Source: Symmetrospora coprosmae
Lineage: Eukaryota; Basidiomycota; Cystobasidiomycetes; Symmetrosporaceae
Assembly: GCA_008802785.1 (NCBI GenBank)
Contig: VUYT01000005.1
Span: 310,001-374,000 of the forward strand
Length of the DNA: 64,000 nucleotides
Direction of reading: 5' to 3'
Of this stretch, positions 53,104 through 64,000 are shown piece by piece. The stretch's first letter is position 1. Every line of letters starts with the position of its first letter. A program made the position numbers and the translations under genes. The notes beneath the pieces are model-generated. The model ran no database searches and was not told where the DNA came from. It worked only from the letters and a program-made list of their open reading frames with translations.

Positions 53104-55411
53104 TTACTCCCGCTCCTCCGCATCCACTCCCTGCGCCTCTCTGTCCCCGCCGTACTCTCTCGCCACGCCACTCCGGCCCTGCTCGACCGCGCTGGCCGCA
53201 TCCTGCCCAAAGCGTGGGTCGAGGCCTCTGTACGTGCGCCCGGCGAGGTGCTCCCCGCCGGCGCTGCTGAGCACGCTCGCAAGCGCCGACTGGTTGTTCC
53301 GCAGCGAGAGCTGCCCCGCCGCAGCAGAGAGCTGCGCTGCGCTCTGCACGTCGGCTTTCGCGTCACCGTACGTCCGCCGGTACCGGTATGTCCCCGTCGC
53401 GGTCGAGAAGATCGGGCCGTCGGGATCGTCGCCGAAGACTTCGCCGCTGTCTGCCTCCTGCCCGTCTCCGCCTGGCGCGAGGTCTCCCTGGAGCGCGTCC
53501 GCACCGCTTGCCGGTGCGCTGTCTGCCTCTTGCGCAGCCGAGCCCAGGACGTCCGTAAAGTCGAGCGTGTACCCCTGCTTCCGCTCGCCCGTCCCGCCGT
53601 CGACCTCGCTCGCGGCCAGCCAGTCGCGCTCGCCGAGCGCGACCTCGAGCTCCCACGGCGTGATGATGGGCTTGAGGAACTCCTTGTGCGCCTCAACCAG
53701 GCTGTTCTCTCCGCACGCCACGAGCACCCACGTCTCGACCTCGAGGAAGTTGCCCAGTTTCGCAGGGGTCAGCTTGCCCACGGCCATTGTGTAGCTCTTC
53801 TTTTGATGTTTCTTCAGCAGCTTGCGGAGGTACGCGAGAGTGGGGAGGTACGATGCTGTAGGGGTATGCAGGTCAGCGCTGGCAGAGACTTGCTGCCAGT
53901 AAGGAGAAAACCACGCACAAACGCCCAACGTGCCGACGACAATCCCATACACATCCGCATCCCTCGCTCTCGCTATCGTGCCGTATCTTCGCATGAGGAG
54001 CTTGTTCGTCCTCCCGCTCTCCAGTCTCGCTGTCCCCTTCCCTGATGACGTCTTGGTGTCAGGTAGGTACGAGACAACGGGCGTGGATGCGTTCGAGAGG
54101 AGGAGATTCGTCATTGCGAGTGATTCGGGACCGACGTAGAGAATGACAGTATCGCTCTCGAGCGATGTGCCCGGCGGCAAGGTGTAGCTGCGGCAGCTGG
54201 CCTTCCGCTGGCTGGTGTTTTGCGGACCGGTGCTTGTAGCGGCAGCGCTCGGTCGCAACGGACTAGATGCGGAAGTGCCGCTCTGGCAGCAGCCTGAGCT
54301 CGCTGTCTCGCCGGCCGCCGAGCAGCACCCGCCGGCGGGCTGTATGGCATTGACCGGACTGCAACAGCTCGACGGGACTTGAGCGCCTCCCTCTGTCGAG
54401 AAGGCTGTCGTCGCTGCGTCTGCTGCGGACCTGCTCGTCTGCGATGCAACCCTCGACGAAGGCTCGGCGAGGTAGGCTTTGGTGTCAATCGCAGATCTGA
54501 CGATGGTCCACTTCTCCTGCAGGGTATCGCACAGGCGGGCATAGATCTCCTCTGTATGCAGACAGCTGTCTTGCGTCAGCAGAGCCACGATGAATTCGTA
54601 TCGGATAGCGGCTCACCGAGCTTCCAGCTGTACGCGACATCGCTAAGCAGGAGGAGCGTGCTTCTACCGGAGAGTGCGGCTGTGTTGGTGCCGTCTTGCA
54701 GCTGGTCTACCAGCGCAATGGCTGCATGCTCGGCATCGATGGGGGCCTTCGGGAAGACGTAGAGGACGGGCAGGCGCGATGGTCTGCAGGGAAGTAAGGT
54801 CCCGTCGTGAGCTGGTGAACGGCCATGTCCGTACTGCTATAATCATGACTCACGCAGAGAGACATGCGTGACCGTAGTGCACTACTACCTGGGCATCGAC
54901 GTGCTGTGCAGCCACTTCGTCAACGCAGCAACTGTTTGCGAAAGTAGGTGGGGTAGCTCTGTTAGCAATTGGCAGGGTGCTCCGCAGCTGTCCGCGTGCG
55001 AGCCCACCTTCCATAGGTCGTGTCTGCCATCACGTAGACCTCTACGGCATCAGGCAGGCGTGCCCTGACGGCCTTGAAGACGGGGACGCTGTCATGCAGA
55101 AGCTCGTCGGGGAACTGCAGGCAGACCTGCGGGGGGAGTTGGTAGGGGAGAGTGACCATCAAGATGCGGTACCGCGGAAGATGGGGAGACGGGTCTGACC
55201 AGATGAAGATGCGCACTCTTGTCCAGCCGCCTCTGAGCAGCTCGGCTGCCGTGCTCTCCACGTCGTACACGGTCTCTATTGCCTCTGAAATTTGAAGGAG
55301 AGGCTCGACGTGGTCCAGTGACGTCTCTATTGCCTCTATGCCGGAGCTCGACACAGTGGAAGGGCCTGTGCCACTGCCAGCGTGAGGCGGTGACTGTGCA
55401 TCGATGCTCAT
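53104..55411 (-). CDS. dph2: Diphthamide biosynthesis protein Dph2
   Basis: Partner of Dph1 in the iron-sulfur enzyme that starts diphthamide formation on elongation factor 2. Five exons are likely: 55411-55008, 54931-54854, 54783-54617, 54551 to about 53920, and the rest to 53104. Signs: [109 protein letters not shown], and [20 protein letters not shown] followed by [15 protein letters not shown]. The Cys pair at GSCC and the Cys in VACGEN are family positions near the cluster site. Between the first two domains sits a Cys-rich insertion with three CC pairs. The last 120 residues are Asp/Gly/Ala-rich and variable, with [12 protein letters not shown] and YRGLDPRFG. Confidence 0.92.
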
Positions 55412-55799
55412 GGTGTGCGATAGTGTCGTTGTGTGTGAGTGACGAGGACTGGCAGAAGGGGAGAAGCGGCCGGCGCTGCTCGCTCGAGGGTCGAGGTGAA
55501 TGAGACACGTGATTGACGCGCGCTGCAGAGTAGAACAAGCTGACGCCAGCACTGGAGGAGGGCTGTGCTGTGCGAGTGTCTGCATGCGCGCACTTAGTCC
55601 CTGATTCTGACTGCGTACAACCCGTCTGCCTTGGTCCCGCCTGTTCCCCGGCCTCTGTCTGTCTGACCTGCGTAGAGTACCCTCCGCCACCTCCGGCCTG
55701 CCTCTGTACACGCGCAGTGGGGTGCATCATCCATCCTCTTTGGACTGCTCCCCTCACGACACCGTCACAGTATACACACAACCACTTCAGCACCAGCAC
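55412..55799. other. Divergent promoter of DPH2 and the E2 gene
   Basis: 388 bases separate two genes transcribed away from each other; both starts must be driven from here. Pyrimidine-rich toward the right gene. No further element recognised. Confidence 0.5.
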
Positions 55800-58700
55800 A
55801 TGGCACCGCCAAAGAGCAATGAGAAGAAGATCCGTCAGCTGTGCGAGATGGGGTGCAGCAGGGCAGCCGCAAAGAGCGCGCTGAGGGCGTCAAAGTGGGA
55901 CTTTGAGGAGGTGCGCAGCGACCTAAACATTGCATGCTGTCCAGGCCTGCTGCACGGAGGCAGGATGGGGTAGCCGCGACAGGTGCTGATCAACTGACGA
56001 AGATGCTCCCTTCCTACACTCGCACCTCCATGGCATCTCTCCCGCTGTTCAGGCCGCATCCGCCGTATGGGACGACAAGCACGCCGACGCGGCTGACGTC
56101 CCGACCGACGACGACGAGGACGACCAGCTGCAGTCGACATCTCAGCACTCTCTGCCCGCAGCCAGCCTCCTGGCCAGTGCCGCCTCGTCCTCTGTCCACT
56201 CACCAAGCACCTCGGCTCTCGGCGCTGCCGTTCCTGAGTCCGCCAGCAGCGCAAAGGGCAAGGGCAGGGCACACGAGCCAGGCGAGAGTGGCAGTGCCAG
56301 TACCCGAGCACGCAAGCTACCAGTGAGAAGAAGTCGCCTCGCTCTTCGCCTACCGACGCGCGCGCTGGACCACAGCTGACTGTCTCGCCCGACGCGCAGA
56401 CTCCGGCAGCGGACGCGAGTGATGCAGAAATGGACGATGCTGCGGACGGCCAAGACGATGACGATGACAACGAAGATATGGCTTCCTACTCCGATGCCGA
56501 CATTGACGACTACGATGGCGGCGCGGGCGGGGCTGTTCTCGACGACGAGAACGATGGCGATGATCTCGAGTCTCAGGCCGGCTCGGTGGATTGTGAGTGC
56601 GGGCGGGCTCAAAGGGGGCTCACAGCACGTCGTCACATAACATAGCCCGAGTGCCTTTCCTGACAACCCTGTGCTCATTTACTCGCCGCGGCGGCGGGAC
56701 AGACGGAGATGGAGACGCGTACGGCTTCCTGGACATCTCGAAAGACAGGAAAGAGACCATCAAGGAGGTTGAGGAGCCCGTCAAGAAGGTCGTCGTCAGC
56801 CAGACGAAGCGAGGAGAGTTTGCCGACACTGCTTCAGCTCCGGACTTGGTCGAAGCGGAATTGTTCGGATTCCAGAGGTGGATCAGCGGGTGTCCAGAAG
56901 GTAGGTCCCCTTCCCCTATAATCACCCATAGACTTAGAGCTGAGACAACGCCCTGCTCGACTGTGCACCCAGGCAACGAGCAGCAGCAGCTTTTCTCGCT
57001 ATACACAGACTTGTCGGGGGAAGCCTTCGTCCCTGCCAAATGCGTGAGAGGCCACCCCTGCATCTGGTCGGCTTGCAACGTACTGCTTGTTGACATGTCC
57101 CTGTAACAGCCCCACAACTGCGGCTCCCTTGTCCCGCACAGCGCGTCAGACTTCTTCGCCATTCCCGCCAACGCCGACTTTTTCTCATACATCACCCGTC
57201 TAGCTGCGGTCGTCCAGGCGCAGTGCGCCAAATGCAAGGGCGGCATCTGCCTCGCCTGTAACGAAGCCCGCGCTGTCATCTCCGTCGAGCCCGCAACAGT
57301 CAAGCGGGACGGGGCGCCGGAGGTGCTCCTGCACTGCCCTAATCTACAGGCGCTCATCCTCGGCGTCGGCCTCTTCATCGCTGAACAGCTCTGTGCGTCT
57401 TCTGACTTGCGGTCAAGTGCGGGTGTAGATGTGAGACGTGGGGGCTGATGTAGCGCGATGACGAGAAACAGGGAGCGGCGAGAATGCAGCTGACAGGCAG
57501 GAGTCTGCGGCTTCTGGCAGCAAGAAGCGCAAAGCTGGCTCGCCAGATGTCGATTCTGCCACCTCCACGGTGTCGGCCTCGTCGTACGAGTACGCTCGAA
57601 GCCGAGCAGCACCATACAAGGGTGGCACGGGCTACGGCGGGGCGCGCGGCAACGAGAGTGTGCGTCACTCTAAGCGAGTCTTCAGAAGCCTTCCTGGAAA
57701 GCTGACGCGATGGCTCCCTCCAGGACGCGGGCGTCAAGACTGCGCTCAAGGCACAGCAGGAGAAGGACAAGGCACTCGCTTCGCACCTCGCTCTCGTGCG
57801 CGTCTACCTGCCGAACAGGGACCGCCCGGGACCTTTCAGGCACTCGGACCAGTGAGTCTGGACATGCGGACATCATGCCTTGGAGCCACGCTCTGACTTC
57901 CCCTCTGCGTCCTCCTACCTATAGCATGCCGGCTGGACAGACGCTGGCGCACCTCCGCCGCCGCTTCAACCCCATCGCTTCGCAGCTGCTCAGTGCAGAG
58001 TCCCTGAGCGACATGAGCGAGAGGAAGGAGCTTTGTGAGGCTGGCGGTGCTACTGAGCATGCCGGTGCACGCTCAGCGCTAACCCTTGCCGTATCTGTGT
58101 CGCCCCAGACACCGAGTTCATGGCCTGGCTAGAAGTCATGAGCGCGCACGAGAATCTGGCAGGCTTGATGGGTCAGGTAAGTCTGGGCTGAATTTACAGT
58201 TGCTTGAGAAGTGCTTCAGGCCTGACACGGACGCCGACAGCCCATCATGCGTGTGGCATCCGTTACGTACAGCGAAGCAGCGTCTGCATCCCGCGGCAGG
58301 GAGAAGGTCATGTAAGGCTGCCCGCGCTTCTCCTGCCCATCTGCCCTAGTATTCCGACTAACAAGCTGCGAGCGGCTCCTTCATTGGCTCTGATATGCAG
58401 TGTCTTCGAAGCGAGCGTCGGACCTCGCGAGCTTCTCGAGAAGATCCTCGCGCAGGTCAAGATCGCACAGAAGGTCTCGCTCGCGGCCAAAGCTCGCGAG
58501 CTCGCACTGCAGGGCGCAAACGGGCAGGGCGCGAACGGTCTCGCTGCAACAGGAACAAGCACGACGACACCACTCTACACGGACAATGCAGCAGGAAGCA
58601 GTGCAGCTACAGCTGGCGCGCAGGAGGCTGGGCGGCTCATGGAGTTCTGCGAGACCATCATTAAGGCCGTGGGCAAGATTGACCGAGCGCTCAAGCAGAG

Positions 58701-60164
58701 CAAGCGCGGAGAGGCGGTCCTCAAGACGCTGCGGGTCGATGTCAATGGCGGCAACTCCACGAAGAAGAATAAGGGCGAGGGAGCATCAGACGGGGAGGCG
58801 GAAGATGGGAGCACCGGCTCGACCATGTACGAAGACCTGACCAACGTGTCGGACGACCAGCTCAAGAAGGTCTACGTCGAGTGGGCGAGCGAGACGCGCT
58901 ATGCCGAGTACAATTGGGAGGTGCAGGCTGCGGAGGGTGCATCAACGAGCGAGCTCGGGCCGAGCTACAAGCACACGTACAGCAAGGAGGCGAAGTCCAT
59001 CTCAAGCTACCCTGCTCGCAATGTTGCCATCATGAAGGAGGTAGGGCTACTCTCGGACTGCGTCACGCTGCCGCGCATGTCGCTGAGCACCGCATGCCGT
59101 CGCAGCACACGGCTCTGGCGCACAACCTGCCCGTCAATTGGGACTCGTCCGTCTTCCTGCGAGGCGATGCTGGTCGTCCGGATGTCTTGAAGGTGCGAGC
59201 TGAGTGCACGCCACCTCTGATGCGGTCGTTCTGATGAAATGTCGCGTCCGCCACAGGCGCTCATCACTGGTCCGGACGGAACGCCGTATGAGAATGGCTG
59301 CTTCATCTTTGACATTCTCCTCGGCGGCGACTACAACCAGGGCCCGCCCAATGTGTCGTGCAAGACGACGAAGGGCGATCGCTACCGACTCAACCCGAAT
59401 CTGTATGCATGCGGCAAGGTGTGCCTGTCGTTGCTCGGAACCTGGGCTGGTGAGTGCGATTCATCGTTTCGTCGTGACTCAGAAGAACAGCGCTGACTCG
59501 AGCGCAAGCAGGCCCGGGATGGGTTCCGGGCAAGAGCACACTCCTGCAGGTCCTCGTCTCGATACAATCTATGATTCTCTGGGCCGAGCCCATCACCAAT
59601 GAGCCGAGTGGGTGATCGTTGTCTGCGTTGCTAGGATTGGCGGGTGATGCGCTGGGGCTGACGGACAATCGCGTTGCTGCGTCCATAGGCTTTGAGCACG
59701 ACTTGGGCTCCGCTCGGTCCAAATCGTACAACTTCAATGTCCGCCGCATGGTCGTGCACATTGCCATGCTCGACTACCTCCGCTCGCCGCCAGAGGGCTT
59801 TGAGGAGATTATCCTGCAGCACTTCCGGCTCAAGTCTCGGGCAATCTGCGCGCAGCTCGACAAGTGGGTCGCAGAGGACGATGGCGGTGCCCTGCACCAC
59901 GACTCGATGAACGCCATCCGCGATTATCGAGGCTCGTCGGCCGGCGCCGCTGCTTCTGCGACTGCTGCTTCGCAAGCTGGGGGAACCTCGAGTGCCGCGG
60001 GTGCGGCGTTCCGTGCGGACGTCGAAGCTGTCAAGGGATTCCTCGTCCGCCTCGAGAAGGGCGAAGACATCTTTGCCAAGGATGCTGCTGCCGCCGCGGC
60101 TGTAGTCTCATCGTCGTCGGCATCGGTTGGTACGAAGAAGGCCAAGACGAAAGCAAAGAAGTAG
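55800..60164 (+). CDS. Large ubiquitin-conjugating enzyme (BIRC6/UBE2O-type E2)
   Basis: Sixteen exons that keep frame throughout give 1074 residues. The start has a UBA-like helix bundle (KKIRQLCEMGCSRAAAKSAL and ASKWDFEE). An acidic, disordered region follows (long runs of Asp/Glu around 130-200). A Cys-rich block (KCPHNCGSLVP ... CAKCKGGICLAC, about 288-330) looks like a zinc-binding site. A helical middle contains MPAGQTLAHLRRRFNPIASQ. The E2 fold is near 785-960: ALITGPDGTPYENGCFIFDI, NPNLYACGKVCLSLLGTWAG (catalytic Cys about 876), LLQVLVSIQSMILWAEPITN, then NEPSFEHDLGS. GKVCLSLLGTW is the signature of the large hybrid E2/E3 class (BIRC6, UBE2O). It could transfer ubiquitin without a separate E3. 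Targets unknown. Confidence 0.87.
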
Positions 60165-60711
60165 GAAGATGACAAAGGCGAATTATTGTGCAACCGAATC
60201 AGCGCAGGCACGCAGGGAAGCGAAGATGAATCAGCCCCTCGCGCATACGCGGGCTGGACCTCGTCAGCGACCTTCCAGGGTGCGGATGAGACAGAGCAGC
60301 AATTAGACTTCGGGGAGGAGCAGGCGGTAGTGCTTCTATGACTGATGCAGCAGAGACACGGGTGTGTACAAGGCACGTACGGTGCGTGCGTGTGCCAGCG
60401 AGTGGCGCTTCAAAGTGGGCTGCTTTTCTTTCGGGAGTCCAAGCAGTTGGCAGCGCAGAAGTGAGAGTTTGTGTACCGTACCATGAAAGGACTACCGACG
60501 CTTTTGCAGATGCCTTAGATTGGGGTCGGATGTGGATGCCTTTCTCTGAGATGCTCTTTCGAGCTCTCGACCGTCCTGCGTGCGGTTCGCTTTACCCCTA
60601 TTCTCGCCGCAGCGCGAACAGCTGCCCGCCCAGACATGCGCGACGACGACTAGCAGAGAAAGCATAGAGCACGCGCGCAGGACAGACAGCGCTTGCAGCA
60701 CAGTATCAGAC
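60165..60711. other. Intergenic: ERT1 promoter
   Basis: About 547 bases between two plus-strand genes. Short open frames only. Confidence 0.5.
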
Positions 60712-63700
60712 ATGGATCCGCTGCTGCTCTCTGTCGCTCTGAGCGAGGTGAACGGGATGAAGGAGAGGCAGGACAGCAGGCAGCAGCAGCAGCACGAGCT
60801 CGACCGTCTCCTCTTTGCAGGAGAGGGGGACCAGGACGAGCAGGACCAGGACGAGGAAGGCGACGACGAGGACGAAGGCGAAGGTGATGCGGAGGAGGAT
60901 GACAGCATGTCTCTGCTGAGCGTTCCTCCTGCCTGTGCCAGTGGAGCTCGCACTGCGCCTGCGCATCCTGGAGGAGCTCCTCGGCCGCTGCCTCCGCCTC
61001 CGCCTGCGCCTCGTGCACCCGCTGCCGCTCCAGGTTCCGTAAAGGTAAAGAGCGAATCCGCGGACGAGCAAAGTCGCACTCTGGCAGCAGCAGCAGCGAG
61101 GAAGCGGAAGAAAGCAGCAAGAGCGTGCAATCACTGCCAGACGGCACACCTCACCTGCGATGACAGTGCGTTCAGCGGGAGCTTGCACAGAGCCGCTTGT
61201 CGCCGCAACAGCTTTCTGATGATCCCCGCAAACCCCCTCCTCCTATATGCAGACCGACCGTGCGAGAGATGCCTGAAGAGGAACCTGGGCGATACATGTC
61301 AAGACGGTCAGCGCAAGAAGGCGAAATACCTGCGAGACATTGAGGACGAAGGTCAGTGGATCGCACGTTAGTTTGGTGAACAAGCCCGCCGCCACCATCG
61401 TCCTGAACACGCTTGTGCGCTTTCACAGTCGTCAACGCAGGCAAGATCCATCCTACTCCCTTCACGAAAGGTGTGTTCTGTATCCTTTGACTCTTTCGCA
61501 GCCCTCCTCTCACCTGATCCCTCCCGTCGCGCTCTCTGCTCTCCGAACAGAGAGGGACGATCCCCCTGCGGACACATCCCTACCCAGCAGACCCGGATTG
61601 ACCAGGAAGCCATCCGGCAGCAAGGTCAACAGAAGCGACGGATCAGACGGCTCACATAGTGCACACGGCTCCAATGGGCTGAACCATTCCAGCATCGGCA
61701 GCCAGCAGCAAAGTAGCGAGACTTTCGAATTGCAAAACGGTGCCTTGCAGAGTGCAGTCAATGCTCTCACTGGGCCAGACTTCTCTGCATCTTCCGCGCA
61801 TGGGCGTCCAGATCCATCAGGCTCCAGCATTGCCGTCGAACCGGCCGTCCACTTCGCCAGTGCCGACGGGCTGGCCAACACCGCTGTGGGCGGCAACGGC
61901 ACTGGCCAAGCAGCCAATAGTGCCCAGGGCGGCTACAGCGGTGCCTTCGCCTTCTTGAACGACTTCAACCTCAACGGCTCGGATTTTGGCTCAAACAGCG
62001 CCAACCTCGAGTACGCCGTTTTGTCGAGCATGCTGCAGAACGCTGGATACGGCAACATGACGCCTCAGGCGCAGCCGAATCTGCAGCTCGACAGCACAAT
62101 GCAATCTCTCCAACCAATGCATGATGGGAATGGAGCTGGGGCAGCCTTCGACCTGACATCTGGCGTCTATCCCTCGAGCAACAGCGGGTACGGAAAGGAC
62201 AGCAGTCCTAGCAACCTCAGCCAGACCGCTGGAAAGGGTAGCCAACCGGCAGAGAGTGCCTATCAGCCCCGCCCGGTTACGAGCAGTGCGGGGCAGCAGA
62301 ACTCTGGCGGTTTCAACCAGATCAATCATCACCAGCATGGGCAGTCCCATAGTTCGGGTTCTGGTGGAGCTGGACAGCCCGACCAATCGCGGACGTCCAC
62401 TTCATCCTCCAATACGTCCACGTACGGCTATCCACCAGCCGCGTTCGAGAGCCATCGTCAGAACAGCTTGAGTGGTGCCGGACCGAGCGGTCTCAATGCA
62501 TCGGGCGCAGCTAGGCCAAACTCTGGCTCTTTTGATTTGCACGGGGCCAGCGACTCTTCATCGGGCTTCCAGAATCTGCTCCTCTCTAGTAGCCATTCCG
62601 ATACGCAAAATCAGGGGCAGGGCAACGCTACGACTGCACACGCGCGGCGGCAGACCTCACAGGGCGAACAATACGCTCAAGCGATGCAGCAGGCAAATGA
62701 CATCCAGCAGCAGCAGCAGCAGCATCAGCAACAGCAGCAACAGCAGCGGAACTCGCCAGCACACTCTTCCTTCTCGTCTGATCCATTGGCAGGGCTCGTC
62801 AGCAGCCACCTGACTCCGCCAGTCTCGCAGACATCGCCACTCGGGACGTCTAGCCTGCCGTCCAACCCAAACATCTCGACTTTCTCGCACACGTCGCCCA
62901 AGACGTTCACATCGGCTCTGGACTGGAACAACAGTAATCCGTCGGGAGGACTGGCAGCGCCTGCGGGAAATGGCGGAGGGCGGTCTCGTGGACCCGCCGT
63001 GCCTCTGACTTATCGTCGCAGCCCCGGCTCGCAAGCTCCGCCCGCACCGCATCCACAACAGCAGTCATACTCTCAACAGTCGCGACACCCTTCCCAGCCG
63101 CAGTCACAGCGCAGCGACTCTGGCTTGCGCTCGCCACATGATCCTGTCACTGCTGCACCAACGTCGAGCTATGCCTACGACAAGGCGCAGATGAGCGATC
63201 CTTACAATCAGCTCATGCGACCACCGCTGCCTCGGCACCCGTCGCAGACAGCGTATGGGCATCAGAGCCAGATGGACAAAACTCGGTCCCGGCCCATCAT
63301 CTCCAGCACAGGCGTCATGCAGGTGGAAGACGTCTACAAATACGTCAACAAGCCCTATGTGAGTCTTCTTAAGCTCTGTCTGTGCTGATGCAGCCATTCC
63401 GTAACTGACGCGCACGATGCCGCAGAACTACCTGGAAGCATACCATGCATTGATCCGCTACCTGCAGAACAACTTCGAGAACAAGAGTGATGCCCTCCGG
63501 ATCATCCGGGCGCTGTCCGTCTATCGGCCGTCCCTCATCGCGCTACAGATGCCGCTCACAACGGAGGACGAAATCTTCGTTGAGCGCTCATTCCAGCGAA
63601 CGCTGATTGAGCTCGAGAAGCTCATCGGGTTCAGCGGGACGCCCACCGTCGTCTGGCGTCGCACGGGCGAGATCATGCTCGTGGGCACCGAATTCACCTT

Positions 63701-64000
63701 GCTCAGCGAGTGGAGGCGCGATGAGCTGCTCTTCCGCGATGCCGATGGGGCAGTGCAGAATGCAGCCGACTCTGCAGGCCGGAGGCCAGCAACGTCGCGT
63801 AAACCAAAGAGAAGCTACATCTTTGAGATCTTTGACCAGAAGAGCTGCGTCGAGTATTACGAGAGCTTTGCAGCCCATGCATTCGAGAGTTCTTCGTCCG
63901 TAAGTTTCGCCCCCTGCGTGTTCGCCAACTGGGCAGATTCGATCGGCGGCTGACTTCGTATGACGCACATAGACGATCATGTCGACCTGCAGCTTGGTGA
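60712..64000 (+). CDS. ert1: Zn2Cys6 transcription activator ERT1/AcuK (3' partial)
   Basis: Regulator of gluconeogenesis and respiratory-carbon genes. Exons 60712-61165, 61253-61351, 61429-61470, 61551-63358, 63426-63899 and one starting at 63973 that runs off the window. The N-terminal part is acidic and Pro-rich; [20 protein letters not shown] leads into the binuclear zinc cluster, whose spacing is C-x2-C-x6-C-x5-C-x2-C-x8-C. A 600-residue Ser/Gln/Asn/Gly-rich region follows, with a Gln/His tract at 62705-62750. The C-terminal PAS-like domain is the family mark: [60 protein letters not shown], then [14 protein letters not shown] and [10 protein letters not shown]. Exon 3 is only 42 nt. The intron after TCDD splits the zinc cluster. 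Confidence 0.93.
62705..62750 (+). repeat. CAG-type repeat coding for Gln/His
   Basis: CAGCAG/CAA/CAT units encode about 15 Gln with one His within the disordered region of ERT1. Such tracts vary in length between strains. Confidence 0.85.

Noticed and set aside
52250-53270. Plus-strand frames of 100-365 codons between G-alpha and DPH2
   Set aside because: The longest lies antisense to DPH2, whose minus-strand product is clearly recognised; the others have no motif.
56281-56375. A second open frame reading EKKSPRSSPTDARAGPQLT in the E2 gene, suggesting a frameshift
   Set aside because: A 53-nt intron at 56323-56375 with good splice sites joins the flanking exons in phase, and all sixteen exons then add to a whole number of codons, so no frameshift is needed.
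59608-59634. A 27-nt intron near the end of the E2 domain
   Set aside because: Too short for a spliceosomal intron. Using the acceptor at 59688 gives an 81-nt intron and the family sequence NEPSFEHDLG.
1-64000. CRISPR arrays, integrases, reverse transcriptases or other mobile-element genes
   Set aside because: Looked for spaced direct repeats and for typical catalytic motifs on both strands; none seen apart from the heptamer repeat, which has no spacers.

Overview
The window is a stretch of gene-dense fungal nuclear DNA. Genes carry many short spliceosomal introns (mostly about 45-150 nt, GTGAGT-type donors and CAG/TAG acceptors), lie on both strands, and are separated by short intergenic gaps. 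A divergent H2A-H2B histone pair, a Gpa1-type G-alpha, an ERT1/AcuK-type zinc-cluster regulator, a Dap1 protein, a Mep/Amt ammonium transporter and an Ndc80 protein all fit a fungus. The intron density, GC-rich codon use and the kind of protein present suggest a basidiomycete, possibly a smut relative (Ustilaginomycotina); that rank is inference. I saw no CRISPR array, rRNA, complete transposon or virus-like element.

Layout: 1-9.2 kb holds the 3' end of a Ser-rich protein (+), Dap1 (-), a Cys-3/MetR-like bZIP factor (-), an ammonium transporter with 12 introns (-) and an alpha-arrestin (-). After 1.8 kb with no convincing gene come NDC80 (-), a tRNA-Arg(ACG) (+), the divergent histone H2A/H2B pair and a six-BRCT Brc1/Rtt107/PTIP-type scaffold (+). 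At 20.8-24.4 kb lies an unusual large protein (-) that joins SUMO-interaction-like motifs, an OTU cysteine-protease domain, an internally duplicated unknown domain and C2H2 zinc fingers. Next is a 2.2 kb gene-poor stretch with heptamer repeats, perfect palindromes and a relic fragment of the neighbouring GH16 glucanase gene, then GH16 itself (-).

From 28 to 38 kb are a large Ser-rich two-helix membrane protein (+), a Mid2-like Ser/Thr-rich sensor (+) and two tandem secreted CHRD proteins (+) whose introns, promoter blocks and 3' flanks are shared. 38-46 kb carries an F-box-like gene (-), a DUF2439 (Mte1/Dbl2/ZGRF1) protein (+) and golgin CASP/Coy1 (+). 46-64 kb carries a short Mediator Med14 (-), G-alpha (-), DPH2 (-), a large BIRC6/UBE2O-class E2 enzyme (+) and ERT1 (+, running off the right edge).

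Functional links: H2A ends in the SQE motif that becomes gamma-H2A, and the next gene but one encodes a protein of the family that reads gamma-H2A. A DUF2439 recombination protein lies in the same window. Other neighbours look like ordinary unlinked fungal genes. All exon joins were worked out by eye from splice signals, reading phase and family similarity, without transcript data.
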